A stretch of DNA of 64,000 bases from Enoplolaimus lenunculus (lineage: Eukaryota; Nematoda; Enoplea; Enoplida; Thoracostomopsidae). Shown here piece by piece: positions 31,511 through 42,100 of this stretch. The notes below the pieces were generated by a model. The model saw only the letters and a list, made by a program, of their open reading frames with translations, searched no databases and was not told where the DNA came from. Where the stretch lies: positions 248,001 through 312,000 of the forward strand of contig JASANG010004129.1 in the NCBI GenBank assembly GCA_030248215.1. The letters are read 5' to 3'. A program made the position numbers and the translations under genes. Numbering within the stretch: position 1 is the stretch's first letter; every line of letters begins with the position of its first letter.

Positions 31511-31803
31511 TCAGATCCAGAGAGGGGCGTACGCCCCCATCAAATTTTTTTGTGATAAAGTGGTAAGGTCCTCCCCTACCTTACAATTTTTCCCCTCAGA
31601 AAATGTTTTGTAAAAAAGATAAAAAACCTAATTTTTTCCCCAGAAATTTTTTGTAATAAAATGATAAGGTTCCTACCTTACAATTTTTCCACCTCACAAA
31701 ACTTTTTGGTGATAAAATGATAATGTTTCTACTTTACAATTTTTGCGTTTCATAACATTTGCCACCCGCCCTCCGTCACAGAAGTTCTTAGATCCGCCGC
31801 TGG
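31511..31803 (-). repeat. Family J element
   Basis: TCAGATCCAGAGAGGGGCGT at the left and CTTAGATCCGCCGCTG at the right. Three or four copies of a module with TTACAATTTTT and GATAAAATGATAAGG. Reverse orientation relative to 14.4 and 38.1 kb. Confidence 0.7.
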
Positions 31804-32107
31804 TTGTCGCAATCAGTCACCGGTTAATTACTTCTACATTACGGCGGTTCTTGATGGAAACTGAAGATAACGTTTAATGATTTTTTGATGTCACCCACCA
31901 TTACTCTGAAATCAGTCTCGGAGTCAATTGCGGAAGCTTGGCCGACCCACGTATCCCACCAAAAGCAAACGGATAAACCTTGATCTGATAAATATCCTCA
32001 TGTTAACGATGTGTATATAACCTATTAATTTACACGGCCAATAACGTAGAAACCGGGTCTTCAAACCTTTTAAACTAAAGCAGCAGGAAAAGCGGGCCAA
32101 CAGAGCG

Positions 32108-32171
32108 GGGACCGAACTTCAAGCTTTCGGATCCTATAAGCGAACGCTTTACCACTGAGCCACGTAGCCAC
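32108..32171 (-). repeat. tRNA-like sequence (SINE head or tRNA pseudogene)
   Basis: On the minus strand TGGCTCAGTGGTAAAGCG fits a pol III A box and AAGTTCGGTCC sits at B-box distance. The anticodon stem does not pair well, so it is not an intact tRNA. AACTACTT follows on the + strand, as at 63.2 kb. Confidence 0.5.
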
Positions 32172-32297
32172 CTCTCCAACTACTTCTTTGTCGACTTATG
32201 TGTCGAGTGTATGCTGTCGGCATGCATACTATACAATGTGCATTGCATATTTTGCATATACCTACAAGCATATCTCACATGCTTACAAATACTACCT

Positions 32298-32567
32298 CAC
32301 TGCAAAAAATGGTGAGTTAAATTGACTGTCCGAAATAGGTTTTATGGGACAAAACAAATGAGTTAAATTCGACTCCGCCAGAGTCAAATTCGAGTCAGTG
32401 AGTTGCACGTTTGCACTGGCGGAGTCGAATTTGACTCAATTTGTATAGTCCCGTAGAGTCTATTTCGGAGAGATTCAATTTGACTGATATCGAATTTGTC
32501 TCAGTTAGTGTAGTCCCGTAGAGTCTATTTCGGAAAGAGTTAATTTGACTCACCATGTTTTGCAGTG
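32298..32567. repeat. Family C foldback with a duplicated right arm
   Basis: CACTGCAAAAAATGGTGAGT to CACCATGTTTTGCAGTG. The block GTAGAGTCTATTTCGGA occurs twice (about 32453 and 32518), so one arm was tandemly duplicated. Confidence 0.8.
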
Positions 32568-32821
32568 TACACAGTGTTATCCTTTGTCGGCATAAAATCA
32601 ATTTCTAAATCTCACCATGGGTATCTCAAAGCTCAACTGATATATTTTGTTATAACAAATAATGAAAATGTTCAGCCTATATTAACAACTATAAGGTTTC
32701 CATAGTTTTCTGACAACTTCACTTGTGGAATCGTGCATAATCGTATCGAACCACGAACCGAACCACATTCAAATAACTAACGCCTTTTGATCTTTGTTAG
32801 CCGACTAAGCTTGAATCTAAG

Positions 32822-33005
32822 GGCCAATGTAAAGAACAGGGGCGAAACAGTATTATAAGCATATACCTAAGTCTAAGCCTAAGTCTAAGCCTAAGCGCAA
32901 GAATGAGCATATTCCTAAGCCAGGCAAAAAAATTAGTCTAAACCTTAAGCTTACTTTATTGTAGTCCCACAGAAAAACTCTCCGCCCCTGATCTGTTCAT
33001 GGGCC
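32822..33005 (-). mobile_element. Family A TTAGGC MITE, complete
   Basis: Ends GGCCAATGTAAAGAACAGGG and CCCCTGATCTGTTCATGGGCC. Flanks AATCTAAG and AATTTAAG match at 7 of 8. 184 bp with CCTAAG body. Confidence 0.85.
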
Positions 33006-33088
33006 AATTTAAGAAGCTTAACCTCCCCGGACTCCATATCTCTCAACGGACAGGTCCCCATAAAGTCGAAAATGAAGGTTTAAGATTA

Positions 33089-33348
33089 AGGGTGGCGATA
33101 TACTTGTCATGTGGCGCCGTCCGGTAATGGACAGCGCCGTAGTCACCGCACGGTTTCGTACGTAATTCATTTACGATCGCACGGTGACGTGTGGTGACGT
33201 GCGGTGACGTGCGGTGACGTGCGGTGACGTACGGTGACGTACGGTGACGTGCGGTGACGTACGGTGACGTACGGTGACGTGCGGTGACGTACGGTGACGT
33301 ACGGTGACGACCGGCGCCAGACGTCAGAGAAACTATAACGCCATCCTT
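33089..33348. repeat. Family E element with private 10-bp minisatellite
   Basis: Ends AGGGTGGCGATATACTT and AAACTATAACGCCATCCTT. One arm is expanded into about 13 copies of a 10-bp unit CGGTGACGT(G/A) at 33181-33310. Confidence 0.85.
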
Positions 33349-33839
33349 ACTTATTGAAACAGTAATAAAATATAAACGTGACGTTTACGTTGTATGTTGA
33401 AGTCACAAGCTGCGGTACATCATAAGTCAGACAAGTTTAGGGATCAACAGTTTCTTTGTGACCCCTGCGCAGGGAATTTGGTTGATTACAACAAGCTTTG
33501 AAAGGTTAGGAACCATCTGACCCACGGTCTTCTACTCCCCTAAGTCCTGTTTATGCTCCTGCAACGAGGTACACCAAATTGCTCGAGCGTAGATCGTGAA
33601 TAGATAATACATTTCAGCGATATTACACACATGGAATTTAATCCTTGTAGATAAAGCGCGGTGTGGAATGTTCAGGGAAGGTCATTAAAAGTCAAAATCA
33701 TCTCAAAGATATCCGGCTATCGACACTGTTCAGATTTCTCAATACTCTGTTACGTTTCTGTGCGCTAAGCTGTTTGTAGCCACGGCGTAGTGGGAACGTT
33801 TTAGACGAAACCCAAGCCGGGCTGTTGTACACCTGCCTC
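33349..33839. other. Unassigned
   Basis: Nothing recognised. Confidence 0.4.
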
Positions 33840-34063
33840 GGCCACAATGTTACTTTTAGTTCTGTAACAGTAAGTCAAGTGTATTTCTAAGGATAAGCCT
33901 AAACCGTTGCAAAATCGTATTCATAAGCCTAAAGCCTAAGACTAAGCTTAAGCCTAAGCCTAAGCTTAAGCCTAAGCCTAAGCAAAAAATGTAGTGTCGA
34001 ATGTAAGCCTACTCTTTTACAGACCCAGCAGAAACCGGGACGGCCTAAAAGCAGCATGGGCCC
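33840..34063 (-). mobile_element. Family B TTAGGC MITE, perfect 8-bp TSD
   Basis: CCTGCCTC is duplicated exactly at 33832-33839 and 34064-34071. Ends GGCCACAATGTTACTTTTAG and AAAAGCAGCATGGGCC. The body has long runs of AAGCCTAAGCCTAAGC. Confidence 0.85.
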
Positions 34064-34084
34064 CCTGCCTCTATAGGCTCAGTC

Positions 34085-34172
34085 TCAGTCTCCCTCCAGC
34101 GTATGCTTAGGATTGGGTTCAATGGAAAGACTTAGGCACATAAGCCTAAAGTCTGAGCCTAGGCATAAGCAT
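34085..34172 (-). repeat. TTAGGC-variant tract
   Basis: GTATGCTTAGGATTGGG, then CATAAGCCTAAAGTCTGAGC. Scattered hexamer variants without terminal repeats. Confidence 0.4.
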
Positions 34173-34179
34173 TATCGCA

Positions 34180-34545
34180 AGGGTGCGCCGCAACCGGATA
34201 TCCGTGTCCGGTAAAAATAGGAGTCCGTTTGCGTTATAAAAATATCTGAAATTTGTTCCGTTATACGCTTAAAATTAGTTGTAAACAACGTATTTGCTTT
34301 GCAATTTTTCATTACCGCTGCAATTGTTCGAAATGAAATAAAAATCACGACCAAAATCGTTATAATTTCGGTGCATCTCTACGTTGGCACTTTGAAACTT
34401 TAGCCCAAAGCCCACTGAATATTTGCACGTCTCAATTGTGTTGGCAGAAAAATAAAACATCCTTGAAACATTATACTTCAATATCCGTTTTCCATTTCCA
34501 TCATTTTGATCTCACTATCCGTTTCTGTTATATCTTTACTATCCG
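34180..34545. repeat. Family F relative (ACCGGATAT subtype)
   Basis: AGGGTGCGCCGCAACCGGAT left end and CCGTTTCTGTTATATC / CCGCTTTACGCCCC right side. The internal GAAATAAAAATCACGACCAA block is shared with 7.9 kb. Confidence 0.55.
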
Positions 34546-34748
34546 CTTTACGCCCCGTTAAACCGCTAACATTAGGGCAAGTGCACAAGAGCTGAAAACG
34601 ATGTTATGCAAACATGCTAACTTTAACAAAATCACCATGACAGCAAAGTACGTTCTTTTTGAAAATTAATAGTAACCTACGTTTTGAACTAATCCATAAG
34701 TCATCTCATGTATTTGTCCCTAAAGCCTAAAGCTTGACCTGAGACCAC

Positions 34749-34970
34749 ATTCTCAAATACGTATAGCACCGATCACCAGTTGGCGATAGGTCTTGTAACA
34801 TTTTGAACAAGTTAAAGTTGAGGTTTAAAATTCAGCACATTTTTCGCATTTTCATTTATTCAATTTCTGTTCCAATTTTGATATTCACACTTTTACACGA
34901 GTTTGTCATTTTGAAAACGTATCGCTAACTGATGATAGATGCTATATGCATTTGAGAATATGGTCCGTTA
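34749..34970. repeat. Family G foldback MITE
   Basis: ATTCTCAAATACGTATAGC... left arm, right arm ...GCTATATGCATTTGAGAATA. Inner arm motif CACCAGTTGGCGATAGG pairs with CTAACTGATGATAG. Confidence 0.75.
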
Positions 34971-36096
34971 AAGCCTTCGTCGTTAACGTACGGGGACGGG
35001 ATCCAAGCCCGGAAACCGGTCTCATATTCAACCATAACTTCAACACAAAATCACGTTGAAAACATGCGTCCATCTAGAAAGCCACACAGGTTTAGTTAAC
35101 TCTCGTTTAGAAGTTGTATGCGATTACTAATCATAATATCTCTATGTCCGGTAGTTATTACTGGTTCATTTACTCTTAATGGCAGTTCTAGAATTGGGTC
35201 ATGTATCTGTCATAGCTTTAAGCATAGCTTATTCATAGCTTATATCCAAATCAGAGACATTGCCGCCGGCAGGCACGTTCCAGGGGGGGGCGCAGTAGTA
35301 GCCCCCCTCCACTGGGTACCCTTAACAATTTGATATAGGTAAGTATATGCAGTTTTCAAATTGTAGATTTGATAAATTTTTCGTTTAATGGTTTCCCCGT
35401 GTAATGTACTTGTACCCCCAGTCAAATGGTCTAACGGCACCAGTGAGTAGAAAAAAGAAAATGAATATTAATATCGGGGTCATGATCATTATCAGGCTCG
35501 TAATCAGTTTGACATATTTGTTGAGGGGACACGAAAAAATGGTCAAAGGTGGGTACGCAGAGGTGAAGCCTAATTTTCAAGCTGGGCCAAACAGTTTTCA
35601 ATTGGTTCCAGCAGCCGAGGTATTTCTATGGGGGGTTGAGTCTTGTCCTTCAGGCCTTTTTTGCCTGTGGCACTAAATATAAACTGGGGTACTGACTTGA
35701 GCCTTATATACATGATATATATAGAAATATATATTTATATATATCCATTCAAGAGTTGTGCCAGTAATAAACTGCTTTGGTTAAACGGAAACGTTGAAAT
35801 ACGGCAATCAGAGGTGGGAAGGATTGATTTAACTACTGCTGGCCCGAGTAAATTTGAACGGACCTGTTCGTTCCGTGGCGAGATGAGAAATCTGTGGTAC
35901 ATAAAGGCTTTAGGCTTGTGTTTAGGCTTACGCTTAAATTCACGGTTTAGCTTAGGCTTAGACTTGAGGCTTTTACTGAACAGAACCTTATTAGGTAAAC
36001 ATGGGTCAAATTGAAAACAAAATTTCTATGGCGGGCATTAAATTTGGTTATGGAAACCAGCAAACAGCAAGAAACTGTGCTGGCTATTGAATCAAG
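34971..36096. other. Unassigned, with weak TTAGGC tract
   Basis: GC/G-run rich patch at 35270-35330, AT tract at about 35705-35745 and diverged TTAGGC hexamers at 35905-35975. No gene recognised. Confidence 0.4.
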
Positions 36097-36250
36097 GGCC
36101 CATGTAAAGATAAGGGTGGAACGTTTTTCTGTGGGACCACAATAGAGTAATCAAGCGCAACAATGGTTGAAGCCTTTACAACCTCAGCGTAAAGATACGT
36201 CTAAACCTAAGCCTAAGCAAAACATTCTATTGCAGTCATGGAACGTTGCC
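36097..36250 (+). repeat. Family A, rearranged
   Basis: Left end GGCCCATGTAAAGATAAGGG, but the body orientation flips (CCTAAGCCTAAGCAAAAC) before TGGAACGTTGCC, as if two left ends were joined. Confidence 0.55.
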
Positions 36251-36278
36251 TAAATTACGTATCGTACTCGCATTCAGC

Positions 36279-36872
36279 CATGGGCGCCAATCTATTCTGA
36301 AAAGTGGGGGGGGGGTCAATTCAGTAATTTAGACATGCATGTTCACGCTTTCCAAGAAGCGATGATTGATCGCGCCACAATTTGTTAACGCGAACAATAC
36401 AACGCCAGTAAACATGATGGCCCATGTATAGCACGGTGTTTCGCGTTTTCCAAGGCGTAAAACTGTTTGTAGCCGCCATACAAGAGTGGCTTCGCTGCGC
36501 TCCTGGTCATAAGGGTTCCACATTGTAAAATGGGAAGCCTATGTGCTATTGGTTAACATGATTAATGCTTAAAAGAGAAAAGTATACTAAGTGCCTGCAT
36601 TTTGCTAAATTTTGACTCATTGACAGAAAGCTATCTGGTATAGATTTGATTTTTGATATGCTTATACGTAGCCAATAGACGTTTAAAGTTGCTACATGAA
36701 CTGTGATGAACAGGTATCGAACAATGAGCGTGTCAGACGATTTGGTACTAATAAGTCGGTCAAGTTTTTGTCTTTCAAAAGTGAGAGGGTCAAAAACGCC
36801 TACCAAGTTTTATACTCAAAAAGTGGGGGGGGGTCAGTGACCCCGTCACCCCCCTCGGGATAGGCGCCCATA
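36279..36872. mobile_element. Family M element with GGGCGCC ends and perfect 8-bp TSD
   Basis: CATTCAGC is repeated exactly at 36271-36278 and 36873-36880. Ends CATGGGCGCC and GGCGCCCATA are inverted, each followed inside by a run of G (AAAGTGGGGGGGG on both). 594 bp with no transposase frame; one minus-strand stretch codes a hydrophobic segment (AIMFTGVVLFALTNCG) of unknown meaning. hAT-like by duplication length. Confidence 0.75.
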
Positions 36873-37306
36873 CATTCAGCTTATAGTTCGTGTCTCAAGA
36901 TTTATCACAGATTGCAGATTAATTATTGATATACAGCAATTTGCTATCAACAAAAATTGACCGTAAGCAGTCAGGTTGGTACGCTGGTCGGTATCCAGCA
37001 AGACATATTAGTAGAAGGGTCGAAAAATTTCTAAAAGCCTATTTTCCAAGGGCACACATATGAGTTGTTTCTTGAGAAAATGCTGTACATTTTTATATTA
37101 TTGTACTCGAACAAATATTTATACTATGAGTATATAAAATATATGCAATAAAAACGACAAATACGGTATAATATTTGGGTTATAAAAAGTTTGGGCCCAC
37201 CGGTTAAGCTGAGGGTCGCCAAGCGTTTTAGGAAATATTAAAATACTTTATTGCCTAAGTTGATTGATAGCACCCAACCCTAAATGTGTACGCTTTTAGA
37301 AATTTG

Positions 37307-37517
37307 GGCCCAAGTAAAGATCAGGGGTATAGAGTTTGTCTGTGGGACTGTAATAGAGTAAGCTTAAGCTTTAGACTAATTTTTTTGTGCTTGGATTAGG
37401 CTTAGGCTTAGGGTTAGGAATATGCTCATTCTTGCGCTTACTTTCAGCCTCAGGCTTAACCTTAGGCTTAGGAATATGCTTATAATACTGTTCCGCCCAT
37501 GTTCCTTTACATTGGCC
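37307..37517 (+). mobile_element. Family A TTAGGC MITE, complete, perfect 8-bp TSD
   Basis: GAAATTTG is duplicated exactly at 37299-37306 and 37518-37525. Ends GGCCCAAGTAAAGATCAGGG and CATGTTCCTTTACATTGGCC. 211 bp, TTAGGC body: the best reference copy of family A here. Confidence 0.9.
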
Positions 37518-37758
37518 GAAATTTGCTACGAACTCTTCTTGATATTTGCAAGCGCATTTTTATGCCTATTGGCTGTTAACAGATGGAAGAAACGTACCGC
37601 CCAGCGAGTTTGAATTAAAGGTGTAGACAGGATTTGATTTCAGTAGAGTATAACCGCATTTAAAAGTTTTTTCGCACGCGAGCAACTCTAGCCACAAAGT
37701 TCATATTTGAACTACAGTGATTATTCTCTACAGCGTGTATATAAAGGTGCCTTTTTTC

Positions 37759-37883
37759 GGCCCGTTTAAAGATCAGGGACAAAACGTTTTTCTGTGACAC
37801 TGCAATAGAGTAATTTTTACTTAGGCTCAAGCTTCATTATAGGCTTATGCTTACTCTTAAGCTCAGGATTAAGCTTAAGCGTT
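37759..37883 (+). repeat. Family A, right end lost
   Basis: GGCCCGTTTAAAGATCAGGG, then TGCAATAGAGTAATTTTTAC and diverged TTAGGC units. Confidence 0.65.
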
Positions 37884-38004
37884 ACAATGTTCCTGTAAAT
37901 GTGATGCCCATTAACTCAGAGTATGCTGAGATAGGCCTTTTTTCCAAGGCTGCTACAAATTTCGGCAAACGGGCATATTGACTCATAGTAGTTGCCCACT
38001 CCAG

Positions 38005-38475
38005 GGCCAGTATTCTCAAATGTGTGTAACACCTATGACCAGTCGGTGATAGGCAGAGGCGGATTAAAAAATTTCTGACGAAAGGAGGCGGACGGGCTGG
38101 CAAATGTTATGAAACGTAAAAATTGCAAGGTAGAGACCTTACCATTTTATGACCAAAAACTATTCTTAGCGGAAAAATTGTAAGGTACGTACTCATCATT
38201 TTATCACCAAAAGTTTTCTAAGCGGAAAATACTGTAAGGTTTTATGACAAAAAAATTTCTTATGGTAAAAATTGTATTGTTTTACAAACTCTGGATCTGC
38301 TTATGGTAATAGGTCTTGTTTCGAACCAGTGAATGCTGAGACTCTAGCGCTTTTTTGCATCTGATCCGATCTACTCCTGTACCAATTCTGAACTCAACAA
38401 CAGCAACAGTTGGTCAGTTTAAAAGCACAGTGCTAACAGATGATAGTTGCTATACACATTTGAGAATATAAGCCC
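38005..38475. repeat. Family G foldback (host of nested family J)
   Basis: GGCCAGTATTCTCAAATGTG left end, right end ACACATTTGAGAATATAAGC. Split at 38054-38303 by family J. GGTGATAGG before and GGTAATAGG after the insert look like the target copies. Confidence 0.75.
38054..38303 (+). mobile_element. Family J element nested in family G
   Basis: CAGAGGCGGATTAAAAAATT at the left and CTGGATCTGC at the right (short inverted ends). Three copies of an AATTGTAAGGTA-type module. The 9-bp flanks match at 8 of 9. Confidence 0.65.
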
Positions 38476-38754
38476 TGGCTCGAGTTTACTCAAACTTGAG
38501 CCGAATTTATAATACATGATCCCAGCACACCAGTTCGAACGAGTTCTTCAAGCAGTTAAAATGTACACAGAGCTTTTTGTGGTTCAATTTTAAATCATAG
38601 AGAATGGTATATGTGATAGCTATAGGGTCTCAAATGGGAAAAGATTGTAATAATAGTTCGTAACCGCATATAACACAATCAGTGGTAACCTCTGGAGGAA
38701 CAAAATACAATATTGTGGTTCACTTTTATTCGGATCACTACAGTCACAATCTAC

Positions 38755-38948
38755 GGCCAACGTAAAGAACATGGTCGGAACAGTATTATCAGCGTATTCC
38801 TAAGCCTAAGCCTAAGCATAAGCGTAAGAATGAGCATATTCCTCAGAAAAAGCCTAAGCCTGAACCGAGCAAAAAATAGTCTAAAGCTTAAGCTTACTCT
38901 ATTCTCGTCCCACAGAAAAACTCTCCGCCCCTGATCTTTACATGGACC
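38755..38948 (-). mobile_element. Family A TTAGGC MITE, complete
   Basis: Flanks CAATCTAC and CAATCTGC (7 of 8). Ends GGCCAACGTAAAGAACATGG and CCCTGATCTTTACATGGACC. It ends just downstream of gene 2's stop codon. Confidence 0.85.
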
Positions 38949-39024
38949 CAATCTGCTATAGTAAAAATATAAAATAAAATTTCAACCAATTTTCGTATTA
39001 TTCGAACTTCGTAATCGGAACGTT

Positions 39025-39174
39025 TCAACCGGATAACGTTTGAACTGGTGTTTCAACGATAGAATGCTTGTCTAAAATATGTTCAATTGATGTCGTATCT
39101 GGGGTAGGCGGTGATTTTGAATCAAACATTAACTTCGCTTCGCGACGCTGTCGTTGTGGCGTTATTCGAGCAAC
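39025..39174 (-). CDS. Gene 2 exon 9: C-terminus
   Basis: Acceptor ACCCTTTACAG|GTTGC. Encodes VARITPQRQRREAKLMFDSK, then SPPTPDTTSIEH and stops (TGA) after VQTLSG. Basic then Pro/Thr-rich, as expected for a cytoplasmic tail. Confidence 0.75.
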   Translation of the reverse strand, partial: VARITPQRQRREAKLMFDSKSPPTPDTTSIEHILDKHSIVETPVQTLSG

Positions 39175-42100
39175 CTGTAAAGGGTTTATTGTAAGCATTT
39201 GGGCATAGACAGGATTTCGGAACACGGGAAACGTCCTATGAAAATTTTGAAGGGGATTCGTATGTTGCAAATTGATGCCGCGTTTAACAACACCAGTACA
39301 AAAATCACAAAAGCGGCAGGAGAAGTCTTCCTGGCTACACCCCTGCTTGTTTGTGTAATTATATAAATAAATGAATAAATATATATAAATATATATGTAT
39401 ATATCGTAGCTCAAGTCGTAATTTAGCCCAATTCCGTATTGGACTAGTCCAGGGTGTAACGACTTGGGGTAGAATACGGCGTAATTCTTTCAAGGGGAAA
39501 GGGCCGCACATTTAATGCCACACTCAAATACGATTGGTTGATGCTAACAGTTTGTTTTACTGAGCAAAGAGGAATCAAGCAGGATTACGACTATCACAAG
39601 TAACCAATCAGAACACGCACAGCTTTATCGGACATGATTCCGCCTTGGCTAGCAAAAGTCGTAATTCCGCTTTGTACTAGCCCAATTCGGAATTGGGCTG
39701 AATTACGACTTGGGCTGCGACATATATAAATATATATATTTATATATATATGTATGTACGTATATATTATATATATGTATGTATATAAAGTATATATCTT
39801 TGATGGCAACGAACTGTGAAAAAATCTCGTAAACGTTATCAAAATTATAACATTTCTTACACGCTTATTAGCAGGCAACATCATAGGCACGTGCACCGAG
39901 GTTATATATTTCGGCGTCAAACTTTGCATTAACGTGGCGACAACCCCTAAAATATACAAAACCATCAGCCTTTGTATGCTTTAATAGTTTGGTTCTTTTG
40001 AAATTTCAAATTAAGCTTAATTATGTGCAAGTCTTATCATTAATATCGCAGTATAGGATAACATTGCAGTAAAAATGCAGAAATGGCATTTAACAGTTTC
40101 TCTATTTCATAAATTCGTTTCGGTATCTACTGACGATAAGGGTGGTAGCCGCGAGGTAAATTGGAGCCGGGTACAACTGCCCCCACTCTGGGGATGAATA
40201 AATTTTACTCGCGTTCAATTATTGCTGAATGATGTCACTTTTAGATTCTACGTTTTGTTTTGAAGCTAAACTTGCACATCCCAACGCAATATTCTGACAG
40301 CACTCATGAATAGAATGAGGCATGACCATAGTTTGATGCGTCCACAACTGACGTGGACATCAATTTGATTATTATCCGTTTCTCACATGAATATTTTCAA
40401 TTTCATCTGAATTCCAATTTTAAACCCGGCTTCAAAACCCGGAAACTGAAATGCGATGCGTTTATGGATCACCACTCAGATATAAAAGGTCGACGCTTCA
40501 GCCAGAGGCGTGTCTTATGGAGAATTTGTACTGCGAATGCGCATTGTATTGTGCATGATTTTACTATACACTCTAAAACACTGTACTTAAAATACTTTAG
40601 TTATATTTTACTAACTATATTAAAGTGTACTAAATATTGAGTAAATCTTTGCTTAAATAATGTAAATAATAAAACTCTCATTTCCTGGTTAATTACATAA
40701 ATGTAAAGCTAAGAATTTTGTGCTTGCTTAAAATTAAAGTAAAAATTTTGCCATGCACCATAGTAACTAAACCGACACTTAATTCGGCAATAGTTTTACT
40801 TAATTTTAAGTGTATTTTTAGTGAGCAGTTTGCGATGAGTTACTCAGAGTGATAACTCTATGTAAAAAAGGGTTAAAAATTAAAGATTCTACATATTCGT
40901 ACCTTTTAGTTGCTTGGGCTGAGACTCGAATTCAGTCAACTCGTCGAAATGGCTGTCCGTCTAAAACAACATCGGATTGTGAAAATAATAATAAATAACA
41001 AATAATACAGGATATAACAGGAGTTCTGGTGTCCATATTCGTTATGCAAAAACCAGAAAGTATAGCACTTTTAACATAAGCGCATTAAAGATAGTAAACT
41101 GAAAACTTTTCGCTTAATAATATCACACTTGTAGTCATAAGCTTAGTCTACAGCAGTCCCACAGAAAAACGTTCCGCCTCGTATCTTTACATAGGCCGTT
41201 CTTTGAAATATTTTAACCAAAATTTTCCGCTAAATTTACATAATTTTCGTCAGCATTTATTTTCTTCATTCGCGATACTGGAAGCGGAGGCAAAGCCGAA
41301 GAATACAAAACATCGGTGCCATGGGCCCCAGTTCCAGAGTCGCAATACTCCGATTGATCCGCTTCGTGCATTTCAGCCCTAAAATTATACCGAAACTTGT
41401 CGTTTAAGTCGTTTTCTATAATAAATGTCTCCCATGTTAGTTTAAGGGGCGTCCAGGTATCTGGTGGGTCCATAAAAGAGTAGATTTAGATTCTAGATTA
41501 CATTTTTTGCTTAGGCTTAAGCTTAGGGTAAGCAACACATTTTTGCAACGCTTAGGCTTAGGCTTACGCTTAACCTAATACGCTCCTAATGTAACATTGG
41601 CACACAAATTTCACGTTTATTTTACGCTATAACGATATATCTTTAAAGCGTAGCTGGCACACAAACATTGCTAGCAAATGATTAAAATGTGCTGCGCTCA
41701 ACTCTTAAGATTTGGTTGGATCTTTCAAATTTTAACAGTTGATCCCGTTCAGACGTGGGCCAACAAAACCATCATTTGTAACCAAACAGGTGCAACCACC
41801 AAACCTAATCCTTGGTAAATGTGATATATCTCACTGAAAAGCATAGAGTTTCGGGTCAATGCATAGAATAAGGTCGCAACAGTAGTATAAACACATTCCT
41901 AAGCATGAGCCTAAACGTAGAATGAGCGTATAACTAAGGCTAAGCCTAAGCAAAAAATTGTCTATCGCTTAAGTTTACTGTATTGCAGGCCCACAGAAAA
42001 ACGTTCCGTCCCTGGTCGTTACATGAACAGATGTTTATTTCACTCTGGGTTGAAAGGATGAAACCAAGCGTTGGAGTGGAACCAGCCGTTGTGGTGTAAC

